The notes under the pieces were generated by a model. That model had not been told where the DNA came from. It searched no databases and was given only the letters and a program-made list of their open reading frames with translations. A program made the position numbers and the translations under genes. 37,640 nt of DNA from Butyrivibrio sp. MB2005 (lineage in GTDB: Bacteria > Bacillota > Clostridia > Lachnospirales > Lachnospiraceae): assembly GCF_000424285.1 (NCBI RefSeq), contig NZ_KE384160.1, positions 16,258 through 53,897 of the forward strand, read 5' to 3'. Of this stretch, positions 8,291-16,313 are shown in pieces; the stretch's first letter is position 1; each line of letters opens with the position of its first letter.

Positions 8291-10072
8291 ATGATTTTAA
8301 GTGCAATTTACCATAGAATGTCAGAACAGTATTGCTATCCCCTTGATTCGGAGCAGCTTGTAATCAATATCAAAACAGGCTATGACATAGATGAAGTCTG
8401 GATAATCTGGGGAGATCCCTATGATGCCGGAATAATGGGCGGAAGTGAGCACTGGAGCGGTAAAAGAGAAGAGATCTACTTCAAAAAGCGCCTCAAGGAT
8501 CACATCTGGTGGACCACAACCCTTCGTCCACAGTACAAGAGATGCAAGTATTACTTTGAGATTCACAGCGGCGATGAGTGCATGTATCTTTTCGAGGATG
8601 GATTTTTAACAGAGGATGAGATGAACATGAATGGTAAGATGCTTTCTTACTTCATCATGCCCTGGATGAATCCTGCAGATGTGTGCAAGACTCCTGCGTG
8701 GGTCAATGATACTGTGTGGTATCAGATTTTCCCTGAGAGATTCTGCAACGGCGATAAGAGCATAGATCCTGAGAATGTTCTTCCCTGGCAGACAGGTAAG
8801 GTTGGCATGAAGGATTTTTACGGCGGTGATATCAGGGGAATCAGGGATAAGATTCCTTATCTTAAGGATCTTGGAATCACAGGCATTTACCTAAATCCTA
8901 TATTTGAATCCAAAAGTAACCACAAGTACAACACTCGTGATTACAAGAAGGTGGATCCTCACTTTGGAACCAATGATGATCTTAGAAAGCTCGTAGATGA
9001 AGCTCACGAAGCAGGCATAAGAGTCATGCTGGATGCGGTTTTCAATCACACAGGCGCAGATCATCCCATGTGGCAGGATGTTCTTTCCAAGGGTCAGGAA
9101 TCTGAGTATGCAGACTGGTACATGGTAAACAAATGGCCCATCGAGCAGGGCAGGGACACAAGAGACGGAAGATATTTTTCCTTTGCTTTTGCTGAGTATA
9201 TGCCCAAGCTCAATACCAATAATCCTGCGGTTCAGGACTATCTCCTTGATATAGTAAAATTCTGGATTGAGACCTTTGATATTGATGGCCTGAGATTTGA
9301 CGTAGGAAATGAGGTTTCCCACTCATTCCTTAAGGCTCTAAGATACATGACAGGCCGAATGAAGGATGATTTTTACCTGCTTGGAGAAATCTGGCATGAT
9401 TCCATTTCATGGCTTCACGGAGATGAGTACGATTCTGTTATGAATTACCCGCTTTCCACAGCTATTGCGGATTTCTGGGTTTATAAAAACAGGGGAAGAG
9501 AGACCTTCGAATATGACATAAACCGCTGTTTTACCATGTACTATTCACAGGTTAATGACGTACTTTTTAATCTGCTGGATTCCCACGATACCAACAGACT
9601 TCTTGAAAAGGCCGGTCACAACATAGATATTTTCTATCAGCAGTTGGCGGTTCTTTTCACAATGCCGGGAAGCCCCTGCATTTACTACGGCACAGAGGTT
9701 GCCATGGACGGAACCTACGATCCGGACTGCAGAAGATGTATGCCCTGGGATGAGATCGATTCCGGCAAAAAGGACACAGAGCTTGGTGAGATGAAAAAGC
9801 TTATAGCCATGAGAAAAGCGCTCCAGTCCTGTAAGAGCAGGAACTTCCATTTTCCTAACGATATCCCTCAGGACAGAGTTATTTCCTATATAAAAATAGG
9901 AGATAACGAGAGCATCCAGGTATATCTTAACTGCGAGGAAAAGGATGTACAGATAGATGTCCGTGATTTTGGAGAAGTACTATATTCCCGCAAATGGATG
10001 GCAGATAGTTTGGAGTCCGGAACCCTTGGTGCAAACGGCATTCTCATACTTCGCACTTCTAAAACCTGCTAA
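8291..10072 (+). CDS. Glycoside hydrolase family 13: neopullulanase/cyclomaltodextrinase-like alpha-glucosidic hydrolase
   Basis: A 593-residue cytoplasmic enzyme with no signal peptide. An N-terminal ~120-residue CBM34-like domain precedes the (beta/alpha)8 barrel, the arrangement of neopullulanases, maltogenic amylases and cyclomaltodextrinases. GH13 conserved regions are visible: DAVFNH, DGLRFDVGNE with nucleophile Asp337, LLGEIWHD with acid/base Glu366, and LLDSHDTN with Asp433. The entry motif VWYQIFPERFCNGD is also typical. It would degrade imported maltodextrins or cyclodextrins to glucose and maltose. AGGAGG is six bases before the ATG. Expression is probably repressed in the absence of maltodextrins via the palindrome in its promoter. 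The exact specificity (pullulan, cyclodextrin, maltodextrin) cannot be settled from sequence. Confidence 0.93.
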   Translation: MILSAIYHRMSEQYCYPLDSEQLVINIKTGYDIDEVWIIWGDPYDAGIMGGSEHWSGKREEIYFKKRLKDHIWWTTTLRPQYKRCKYYFEIHSGDECMYLFEDGFLTEDEMNMNGKMLSYFIMPWMNPADVCKTPAWVNDTVWYQIFPERFCNGDKSIDPENVLPWQTGKVGMKDFYGGDIRGIRDKIPYLKDLGITGIYLNPIFESKSNHKYNTRDYKKVDPHFGTNDDLRKLVDEAHEAGIRVMLDAVFNHTGADHPMWQDVLSKGQESEYADWYMVNKWPIEQGRDTRDGRYFSFAFAEYMPKLNTNNPAVQDYLLDIVKFWIETFDIDGLRFDVGNEVSHSFLKALRYMTGRMKDDFYLLGEIWHDSISWLHGDEYDSVMNYPLSTAIADFWVYKNRGRETFEYDINRCFTMYYSQVNDVLFNLLDSHDTNRLLEKAGHNIDIFYQQLAVLFTMPGSPCIYYGTEVAMDGTYDPDCRRCMPWDEIDSGKKDTELGEMKKLIAMRKALQSCKSRNFHFPNDIPQDRVISYIKIGDNESIQVYLNCEEKDVQIDVRDFGEVLYSRKWMADSLESGTLGANGILILRTSKTC

Positions 10073-10228
10073 AAAAGAGAAATAACGTCACATCTTTTGC
10101 TGTAATAGGCATATATATGTTGCTTTTCACGTCGTATACTCTTAATATAAAAGACAGATGGCAGGCATGAATTAGGGTCATCGCCTGAAACGTTCGGAGA
10201 AATGGTATTAGGAAAAGGGGTAGTAATC

Positions 10229-10549
10229 ATGAGTGAAAAGAGACTTTACAAATCCAATGAAAGAAAAATCTGTGGTGTATGCGGCGGAATTGCTGAGTAT
10301 CTCGGAATTGATCCGTTTATTATAAGACTTATCTGGGGCATACTTGCTTTTGCCTGGGGCACAAGCATTTGGATCTATATTCTTCTTGTTTTTATCATGA
10401 GCGACAGACCGGATTATGTTCCGGATGATGAAGAGAATCATCAGGTGAAAAAGGAAACACCTAGAAATATCGAGCAGCATGAGTATATCGATGCTGAGCC
10501 TGTCGGATTCAGACTTAACAACGGCGAGAAGGAAGAAATGTACAGATAA
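10229..10549 (+). CDS. PspC-domain membrane protein
   Basis: A 106-residue protein dominated by a PspC domain: KRLYKSNERKICGVCGGIAE at the N-terminus, then YLGIDPFIIRLIW and a membrane segment (IWIYILLVFIMS). PspC proteins are inner-membrane parts of phage-shock-type envelope stress responses; Firmicute versions are often stand-alone. The C-terminal ~45 residues are charged and cytoplasmic. I start at the ATG at 10229; an in-frame ATG at 10202 has GGAG only two bases away. A terminator follows, so it is a single-gene unit. Confidence 0.9.
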   Translation: MSEKRLYKSNERKICGVCGGIAEYLGIDPFIIRLIWGILAFAWGTSIWIYILLVFIMSDRPDYVPDDEENHQVKKETPRNIEQHEYIDAEPVGFRLNNGEKEEMYR

Positions 10550-10569
10550 CAAAATATTAAATACCTACC

Positions 10570-10600
10570 AAGAGAGTTGATTTTATCAGCTCTCTTTTGT
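10570..10600 (+). terminator. Rho-independent terminator after the PspC gene
   Basis: An 11-bp stem with one G-U pair (AAGAGAGTTGA / TCAGCTCTCTT) around a TTTTA loop, running into TTTTGTT. Confidence 0.85.
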
Positions 10601-10628
10601 TATGCTTTGATAAGAGAAGAAAGTATTG

Positions 10629-10668
10629 TGACCTAAGGAATCCACCACAAGCGGTACCCCTTAGGTCA
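10629..10668 (+). promoter_or_regulatory. Inverted repeat in the leader of the MATE gene
   Basis: A perfect 10-bp inverted repeat, TGACCTAAGG (10629-10638) and CCTTAGGTCA (10659-10668), separated by 20 bp and ending a few bases before the gene's G-rich ribosome binding site. No T-tract follows, so it is not a terminator. It may be an operator or a leader hairpin affecting translation. Confidence 0.55.
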
Positions 10669-10687
10669 AGGTTCGGGGGTAGTAAAA

Positions 10688-12049
10688 ATGCATATGGATA
10701 GGACAGAAAAAGCGGAATTTAACAGTAAACTCAGGAAGCTTGCTGTACCGCTGGGATTACAGACTTTATTGGGGGCTTTGGTTGGCGCTTCTGATGCACT
10801 TATGCTCGGAAGGCTGAACCAGGATTCTATTGCAGCAGTGTCGCTGGCAAATCAGATTTTTTTCATAATGACACTTTTTTCAGGCTCCATAACAGGGTCT
10901 GCGGGTGTTCTGATAGCGCAGTATTGGGGCAAAAACGATTATAAAAATGCGGGAAGATTCCTCGCTATGGCTATAAGGTATTCGCTGGGAGTAAGTCTTG
11001 TATTTTTCCTTGCAGCATTTTGCTTTCCATCATTTTTGATGAAGATTTTCACAACAGATGCAAGCCTTATCGCAATAGGCGCCGGATATCTGAGGATTGT
11101 AAGCTTTTCATATATTTTCGCGGCAATCGCAAGCTGCTTTTTGATGAATATGAAAATTACGGGGGATGCGAGGCTTAGCGTAATTGTTTCCGCACTGACG
11201 GTTACTATCGATATGGTGCTGGATTATTTCCTTATTTATGGAAAAGCCGGGGTTCCTGCCCTCGGCGCTAATGGATCTGCTTATTCCACTATTGTGGTTG
11301 AGCTGTTCGCCCTTGTTTTTGTAATTGTGTGGGCTAAGCGCAAAGAGACCATAGAGCTTGGTGTTAGCAGCTTCACCTTTTTCTCAAAGGATTTTGAGAA
11401 GGATCTCTGGTCGATACTTCCTGCTATGCTTGCAAGCGCACTTTCCTGGGGACTTAGCATTACGGTGCACAATATCATAATGGGTCATCTTGGATCCGAT
11501 GCAACGGCTGCGGCATCTGTAACAAGCGTTGCTCAGGAGCTGATTTCCTGCGTATCTCAGGGTATTGCCGGGGGTTCAGGCATTATGGTTGGAGAGCTTC
11601 TTGGCTCAGGACAGCTTGATAAAGCTGTTAGATATGGAGACAGATTTTTTGATGTTTCCTTTGTAAACGGTATCGTCAATGCGATTTTGATGGCGATTAT
11701 AGGACCTATAGTGTATATATTCTATGTTCTTACGCCTACAGCCAAGCATTATCTTGTAGTAATGCTGATATTCATGGCATTCTACATGTTTGCTTATGCA
11801 TATAATGCTATTTTTACCTGCGGCGTGCTGCCTGCGGGCGGAGATGCCAAATATGATGCCGTCAGCGTGTTCTTTGCAACCTGGTGCTTTGCAATCCCGG
11901 CTTCACTGATTGCGGCATTCATATTGAAATTACCGGTACTGGTGGTCTACATCATCATGTGCCTTGATGAGATAGTTAAGCTGCCGTTCCTTAGATGGCA
12001 TTACAACAAACATATATGGGTTAAGAATCTTACAAGAGAGATCGACTAA
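10688..12049 (+). CDS. MATE-family multidrug/sodium antiporter
   Basis: A 453-residue, twelve-helix integral membrane protein of the MATE (MatE/NorM-DinF) family, which exports organic cations or drugs in exchange for Na+ or H+. The first helix holds the family-typical LMLGRLNQDSIAAVSLANQ pattern, and the second half repeats the arrangement (helices starting near SWGLSITVHNIIMGHLGS). Length is normal. GGGGGT lies seven bases upstream of the ATG at 10688; a second ATG two codons on is also possible. It sits between two terminators and so forms its own transcription unit, with a hairpin in its leader. Substrate is unknown. Confidence 0.93.
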   Translation: MHMDRTEKAEFNSKLRKLAVPLGLQTLLGALVGASDALMLGRLNQDSIAAVSLANQIFFIMTLFSGSITGSAGVLIAQYWGKNDYKNAGRFLAMAIRYSLGVSLVFFLAAFCFPSFLMKIFTTDASLIAIGAGYLRIVSFSYIFAAIASCFLMNMKITGDARLSVIVSALTVTIDMVLDYFLIYGKAGVPALGANGSAYSTIVVELFALVFVIVWAKRKETIELGVSSFTFFSKDFEKDLWSILPAMLASALSWGLSITVHNIIMGHLGSDATAAASVTSVAQELISCVSQGIAGGSGIMVGELLGSGQLDKAVRYGDRFFDVSFVNGIVNAILMAIIGPIVYIFYVLTPTAKHYLVVMLIFMAFYMFAYAYNAIFTCGVLPAGGDAKYDAVSVFFATWCFAIPASLIAAFILKLPVLVVYIIMCLDEIVKLPFLRWHYNKHIWVKNLTREID

Positions 12050-12058
12050 AGAAAACAG

Positions 12059-12101
12059 ACCGCTCCGAGCTATTGATATAGATAGCCCGGGGCGGTTTTT
12101 T
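12059..12101 (+). terminator. Rho-independent terminator after the MATE gene
   Basis: A 15-bp stem with wobble and mismatched positions (ACCGCTCCGAGCTAT / ATAGCCCGGGGCGGT) followed by six T. Confidence 0.9.
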
Positions 12102-12209
12102 CGCGATATTCAGGAAAGCCTGTTTTATCGATAAGTTTCGCCTTGCGCAATTTCAGAAAAAACGGGATATCTATTTTGCCAAAGTAGCAATTTACTATTT
12201 CAATCAATG

Positions 12210-12228
12210 TGATATCATAATGATATCA
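12210..12228 (+). promoter_or_regulatory. Double palindrome upstream of the SPFH gene
   Basis: TGATATCATAATGATATCA is a 9-bp inverted repeat about a single A. It also contains two copies of the self-complementary octamer TGATATCA. It lies 37 bp before the SPFH start codon and looks like a dimer or double-dimer operator. The small ribbon-helix-helix protein of the same operon is an obvious candidate binder. Confidence 0.6.
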
Positions 12229-12264
12229 ATTAGATAATTGTCATAACAACTGGAGGTGATATTT

Positions 12265-13302
12265 ATGACAACAAATATAAAAGAAAAAGTTTTAAGTGGA
12301 CACAAAAACGGAATGGCTGCACTTTTCATTACAACAGTTTTATATGCTGCAGTCACAGCACTTCTTATTCACACAGCTATGGGGCTTGATGAGAACGATG
12401 CCGGTAACAATATCCTGTTTATAATCAGTATTGTTTATCTGTGTCTTGGTTGGATCCCCTACATGGGCCTTAAGGTTCTTAAACCCGGTGAAGCTCTGGT
12501 GCTTACACTTTTCGGAAAATATGTGGGAACTATCAAGGAAGACGGCTTCTATTTCGTAAATCCCTTCTGCACAGCAGTTAACCCTGCGGCAGACACCAAG
12601 CTGGGACAGAGCGGTGATATTTCTGATAATAAGAAGGGCATCATGGGAAGCCTTGAGCTGAGTAGCGGAAAGGTTGAGATTCCTGCCAGCAAGAAGATTT
12701 CACTTAAGGTGATGACTCTTTCAAACTCACGCCAGAAGGTAAATGATATCCTTGGTAATCCTGTTGAGATAGCTGTAGCAGTTATGTGGAAGGTTACTGA
12801 CACAGCAAAGGCTGTTTTCGCAGTTGATAACTACAAGGAATATCTTTCACTTCAGTGTGACACCGCAGTTCGTAACGTTGTAAAGCTTTATCCTTACGAC
12901 GTAACTGAGAACGTTGATACAACCGGTGATGGCAACGCAGATGACGGAAGTCTTCGCGGATCAACAGAGGTTGTTGCAGGTAAGATCATGGAAGAGATTC
13001 AGAGCAAGGTTGCAGATGCAGGTATTGAGATCGTGGATGCGAGAATCACATATCTTGCTTATGCTCCTGAAATCGCAGCAGCAATGCTTCAGAGACAGCA
13101 GGCTGCAGCAGTAGTTGATGCCAGAAAGCTTATCGTTGACGGCGCGGTAGGAATGGTAGAGCTTGCCCTGGAGCGCCTTAATGAGAAAGAACTTGTGGAA
13201 CTTGATGAGGAGCGTAAGGCAGCCATGGTATCAAATCTCCTTGTAGTTCTTTGTGGTAACCACGACGCACAGCCTGTGGTTAACTCAGGAAGCCTGTACT
13301 AA
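12265..13302 (+). CDS. SPFH (stomatin/prohibitin/flotillin/HflK) domain membrane protein
   Basis: A 345-residue protein with two N-terminal membrane segments (about residues 13-37 and 46-67), then an SPFH/band-7 domain: LKPGEALVLTLFGKYVGTIK, ending with the typical EIVDARITYLAYAPEIAAAM and a coiled RQQAAAVVDARKLIVDGAVG segment. Such proteins oligomerise on membranes and often scaffold proteases or stress factors. TGGAGGTGAT lies just upstream of the ATG at 12265; a GTG at 12256 overlaps that site. Its stop overlaps the start of the next gene by one base (TAATG), so the two are translationally coupled. The upstream double palindrome suggests control by a dimeric repressor. Confidence 0.9.
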   Translation: MTTNIKEKVLSGHKNGMAALFITTVLYAAVTALLIHTAMGLDENDAGNNILFIISIVYLCLGWIPYMGLKVLKPGEALVLTLFGKYVGTIKEDGFYFVNPFCTAVNPAADTKLGQSGDISDNKKGIMGSLELSSGKVEIPASKKISLKVMTLSNSRQKVNDILGNPVEIAVAVMWKVTDTAKAVFAVDNYKEYLSLQCDTAVRNVVKLYPYDVTENVDTTGDGNADDGSLRGSTEVVAGKIMEEIQSKVADAGIEIVDARITYLAYAPEIAAAMLQRQQAAAVVDARKLIVDGAVGMVELALERLNEKELVELDEERKAAMVSNLLVVLCGNHDAQPVVNSGSLY

Positions 13303-13499
13303 TGGCAGAAAAAAAGCAGGTACCCCTTAGACTGAGCGCAAAGTTATACGATGCGATAGCTGCCTGGGCAGAAGATGACTTCCGCTCAGTCAACGGACAG
13401 ATAGAATATCTTTTGACCGAATGCGTTAAGCAGAGGAAAAAGGACGGAAAATATGTATCACAGCACCTTGATGAGCCACCGGAGTTTGATATTAAGTAA
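13302..13499 (+). CDS. Arc-like ribbon-helix-helix DNA-binding protein
   Basis: A 65-residue protein. KKQVPLRLSAKLYDAIAAWA followed by EDDFRSVNGQIEYLL reads as a beta strand, helix A, a turn with the RHH-typical 'S-x-N-x-x-I' motif and helix B, the Arc/MetJ fold. Its start overlaps the SPFH stop codon, so it depends on translation of that gene. RHH proteins of this size bind palindromic DNA as dimers of dimers, and the TGATATCA pair in the operon promoter is a plausible autoregulatory target (inference). A role as antitoxin is less likely because no toxin-like partner is adjacent. Confidence 0.88.
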   Translation: MAEKKQVPLRLSAKLYDAIAAWAEDDFRSVNGQIEYLLTECVKQRKKDGKYVSQHLDEPPEFDIK

Positions 13500-13568
13500 T
13501 CCGTGTGTAAATGTCAGAATCTAATCGGTTCCGGTGCCGATGGATTCTGAAAAGTTATGAGGTAGGTT

Positions 13569-14501
13569 ATGAATACATTTAGGAATGAAAAAATAATAGT
13601 TGGCGAGGGAACAGAATATCCCCTTAACGGAATGATAACACTTCCTGAAAAAGCAGAAGGGAAGGTTCCCGGAGTGGTTTTCGTGCATGGCTCCGGATCC
13701 AGCAATATGGATGAAAAGATTTTCAAGAACACACCCTTTAAGGATCTGGCAGAAGGCCTTGCAAAACGTGGAATAGCATCAATTCGCTACGACAAGAGAT
13801 CCTTTGTCCATGTGAAAAAAATGATAAAGCAGGGCATTACTATGAAAGAAGAAACCATTGATGATGCAATCCTTGCAGCAAAGCTTCTTGGTGAACATTC
13901 CGCAGTTGATCCTGATAATATTTTCATAGTGGGTCACAGTATGGGAGCTATGCTTGCACCCAGAATTGATGCGGAGTGCGGACTTTTCAAGGGACTTATT
14001 CTTATGGCCGGAACACCTTATCGCCTTGAAGATATCATGATCAGACAGTTTAAACAGGCAGGAAATTCAAAGAGTGCGATTACGAGGTTTGCCGGTAAAC
14101 TTGAGGACAAGATTTTTTCTAAAAAATTCGACGGTCTCTATGAAATGTCAGATGAAGAGGCGAAAAATAAGAAGTTTGCCGGCGGTACAACACTTTGGTA
14201 TTTCAAGGAGGCAGGTAGAAAAGGCGCCGCTGATTACCTTCTTGAATCTGAAAAGCCTGCTCTTATAATGCAGGGCGGAATGGACTTCCAGGTTCTTGCA
14301 GATGTTGATTTTGCAGGCTTTAAAGAGCTTTTAAAGGATAGGAAGAACGTGGAATACCGTTACTACGCTGATCTCAACCATCTTTTCATAAAGGGTATCT
14401 ATAATGATATCGGAATGGCAGCTAAGGAATACAAGGTCGAGCAGCGTATCGGTGATAATGTCTATGATGACATTGCAGCTTTTATAAATTCGAAGAAATA
14501 A
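13569..14501 (+). CDS. Alpha/beta-hydrolase (dienelactone hydrolase/acyl peptidase-like)
   Basis: A 310-residue alpha/beta-hydrolase without signal peptide. The oxyanion strand VPGVVFVHGSGSSNMDE is followed by the nucleophile elbow IVGHSMGAML with Ser124. The catalytic His is probably in ADLNHLFIKG near the C-terminus, and the Asp in the MQGGMDFQV region. The 'HGSGSSNMDE..FKNTPFKDLAEGLA' pattern is shared by bacterial esterases annotated as acetyl xylan esterase or dienelactone hydrolase. Substrate cannot be deduced. GAGGTAGG lies upstream of the ATG. It follows the SPFH-RHH pair after 69 bp with no terminator, so it may be co-transcribed. Confidence 0.88.
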   Translation: MNTFRNEKIIVGEGTEYPLNGMITLPEKAEGKVPGVVFVHGSGSSNMDEKIFKNTPFKDLAEGLAKRGIASIRYDKRSFVHVKKMIKQGITMKEETIDDAILAAKLLGEHSAVDPDNIFIVGHSMGAMLAPRIDAECGLFKGLILMAGTPYRLEDIMIRQFKQAGNSKSAITRFAGKLEDKIFSKKFDGLYEMSDEEAKNKKFAGGTTLWYFKEAGRKGAADYLLESEKPALIMQGGMDFQVLADVDFAGFKELLKDRKNVEYRYYADLNHLFIKGIYNDIGMAAKEYKVEQRIGDNVYDDIAAFINSKK

Positions 14502-14506
14502 TCTGT

Positions 14507-14532
14507 AAGGCAGGCTCTGCGCAGTCTGCCTT
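14507..14532 (+). terminator. Hairpin after the hydrolase gene, possible weak terminator
   Basis: AAGGCAGGCT pairs with AGTCTGCCTT across a CTGCGC loop, with one G-U pair. No clear T-tract follows, so termination efficiency is uncertain. Confidence 0.4.
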
Positions 14533-14617
14533 CGCAGAATCGATAGTAATTGCGCAGGCCAGGCAGTAATGGCACAGGGAAAATGTATAAAAAATATATC
14601 GACTTTTTGAACTTAAC

Positions 14618-14646
14618 TAAACATTTTTGCGATAGCGCGTTATAAT
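14618..14646 (+). promoter_or_regulatory. Probable promoter of cstA
   Basis: TAAACA (14618-14623), a 17-bp spacer and a perfect TATAAT (14641-14646). This predicts a leader of about 87 nt. Confidence 0.5.
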
Positions 14647-14667
14647 TGAATATGGAAAAACAATAAG

Positions 14668-14724
14668 CCTGGATGACCTGATATGGCCTCTACAGACTTA
14701 CAATAACTGCTTTGTGTATCCGGG
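14668..14724 (+). promoter_or_regulatory. Structured 5' leader of cstA
   Basis: CCTGGAT (14668-14674) pairs with ATCCGGG (14718-14724) through 7 bp including one wobble, closing a 43-nt internal region that ends two bases before the G-rich ribosome binding site. It is the size of a small riboswitch aptamer, but I could not match it to a known class. Confidence 0.35.
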
Positions 14725-14739
14725 AAGGGGGGTACCAAT

Positions 14740-16167
14740 ATGATAAGCTTTTTTGTATGTTTAGGCGTTTTAATTGCAGGTTATTTTGTTTACGGTGCTA
14801 TCGTCACGAAAATCTACGGGCCTGATGACAGAGAGACTCCTGCTGTCAGGATCAATGACGGCGTTGATTTTGTTGTGATGCCCAAATGGAAGCTTTTCCT
14901 TATTCAGTTACTTAATATTGCGGGACTTGGACCCATATACGGTGCTCTTGCGGGAGCTCAGTGGGGCACATCCGTGTTTTTATGGATTACAATCGGAACC
15001 ATTCTTGCCGGCGGCGTTCATGATTTTTCCGTGGGCTTTATGAGTATGCGTCATGACGGAGTCAGCGTTTCCGAGCTTACAGGTATGTATCTTGGAAATG
15101 TCATGAAGACTATTATGCGCATTTTCAGCGTAGTCCTTCTTTTAATGGTAGGTACTGTTTTTGCGGTCGGACCTGCAGGGCTTATTTCACTTCTTATAGG
15201 AAATCAGGGCACAACAGGGCTTTTTACAAACACTACCTTCTGGCTTGTTCTTATTCTTATCTACTATTTCATTGCAACTTTTATTCCAATCGACAAGATT
15301 ATAGGTAAGCTTTATCCCGTTTTCGGCATTTGTCTTATAGTGATGGCTATCGGCGTGGCAATAGGCATTTTTACCCATGGTTATACAATTCCTGAGATTC
15401 AGCTTGCTAATCTTCATCCCTCTAAAACTCCCATTTGGCCAATGATGTTCGTATCTGTGGCCTGCGGAGCTATTTCCGGCTTCCATGCAACCCAGTCGCC
15501 TTTGATGGCTCGCTGCTGTAAGTCAGAAAAGGAAAGCCACATGGTATTTTACGGCGCTATGGTAAGCGAAGGCATTATAGCTCTTATCTGGGCAGCTGCA
15601 GGTAGTGCAGTTTATGAGAAAACCGGAGGTCTCACCACAGGACTTACTGAGATGCTCTCAAATGGCCAGGCAGCCTGTGTATACGATATCTGCACCAAAA
15701 CCATGGGCGGCGTTGGAATAGTTCTTGCAATGCTTGGCGTTATTGCATGTCCCATAACCTCCGGTGATACGGCCTTCCGCTCAGCAAGACTTGTTATCGC
15801 AGACTGGTTCAAGATCGACCAGAAGTCCTATTCCAAGAGACTCATCCTTTGTGTGCCGCTGCTTCTTGCAGGCGCATTTATCAGTCAGCTCAACTACACC
15901 GTTGTGTGGAGATATTTTAGCTGGTCCAACCAGACGCTGGCTATGATAGCTCTTTGGACAGCATCCATGTATCTGTTTAAAAACAAGCGTAATTATTTGA
16001 TTACAGTTGTTCCTGCAGTATTTATGTCGGCGGTTTCTGTAACCTATTTCTTCTGCGCACCGGAATGCCTGAATTTATCAGTGGTTGTGGCATATCCTGT
16101 AGGAATAATTGCAGCTGTTATTTTCCTTGGTATCTTTATTTTGAGTACTAAAAAACGCGAGTCATGA
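14740..16167 (+). CDS. cstA: Carbon starvation protein CstA family transporter
   Basis: A 475-residue polytopic membrane protein of the CstA family, which in E. coli imports pyruvate and peptides in carbon-starved cells. Family-typical segments are present: an N-terminal helix with a conserved GYFVYG, NIAGLGPIYGALAGAQWG, the GGVHDFSVGFMSMRHDG loop and a later ACPITSGDTAFRSARL. It is shorter than the ~700-residue E. coli protein and matches the compact form seen in Firmicutes. GGGGGG is seven bases before the ATG. It stands alone behind its own promoter and a possibly structured leader. The transported substrate is inferred from family only. Confidence 0.92.
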   Translation: MISFFVCLGVLIAGYFVYGAIVTKIYGPDDRETPAVRINDGVDFVVMPKWKLFLIQLLNIAGLGPIYGALAGAQWGTSVFLWITIGTILAGGVHDFSVGFMSMRHDGVSVSELTGMYLGNVMKTIMRIFSVVLLLMVGTVFAVGPAGLISLLIGNQGTTGLFTNTTFWLVLILIYYFIATFIPIDKIIGKLYPVFGICLIVMAIGVAIGIFTHGYTIPEIQLANLHPSKTPIWPMMFVSVACGAISGFHATQSPLMARCCKSEKESHMVFYGAMVSEGIIALIWAAAGSAVYEKTGGLTTGLTEMLSNGQAACVYDICTKTMGGVGIVLAMLGVIACPITSGDTAFRSARLVIADWFKIDQKSYSKRLILCVPLLLAGAFISQLNYTVVWRYFSWSNQTLAMIALWTASMYLFKNKRNYLITVVPAVFMSAVSVTYFFCAPECLNLSVVVAYPVGIIAAVIFLGIFILSTKKRES

Positions 16168-16224
16168 TGGGAAATAAAGAGATTTCACAGTGCTTTGAGT
16201 AAGACTTACAATACTCCCGATAGG

Positions 16225-16253
16225 TTGACAAAATGCAAGTTTTGGAGTAAATT
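16225..16253 (+). promoter_or_regulatory. Promoter of the DUF2156-GNAT unit
   Basis: TTGACA (16225-16230), a 17-bp spacer and TAAATT (16248-16253). Confidence 0.75.
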
Positions 16254-16267
16254 GATTGTGCACAATC
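16254..16267 (+). promoter_or_regulatory. Palindromic operator candidate
   Basis: GATTGTGCACAATC is a perfect 14-bp palindrome directly after the -10 box, covering the predicted start point. It is placed for repression by an unidentified dimeric regulator. Confidence 0.6.
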
Positions 16268-16313
16268 TATTAAAACAAAATGCAACCGTTAACTGATATT
16301 GGGAGTATTTTTT

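Larger units (their letters stand above)
16210..16309 (+). promoter_or_regulatory. Long-range inverted repeat with the Shine-Dalgarno in its 3' arm
   Basis: AATACTCCCGATA (16210-16222) can pair with TATTGGGAGTATT (16297-16309) over 13 positions with one G-U pair. The right arm contains the GGGAG ribosome binding site of the gene at 16314 and runs into a T-tract. The gene's promoter lies between the arms, so only read-through RNA would carry both. Confidence 0.6.

Noticed and set aside
13302..13499. Toxin-antitoxin system based on the small RHH protein
   Set aside because: The adjacent genes are an SPFH membrane protein and an alpha/beta-hydrolase, neither of which resembles a known toxin.
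14660..14740. Purine-type riboswitch upstream of cstA (ATATGG and TCTAC blocks present)
   Set aside because: The blocks are in the wrong order and spacing for the purine aptamer, and the J3-1 GACTA element is missing.
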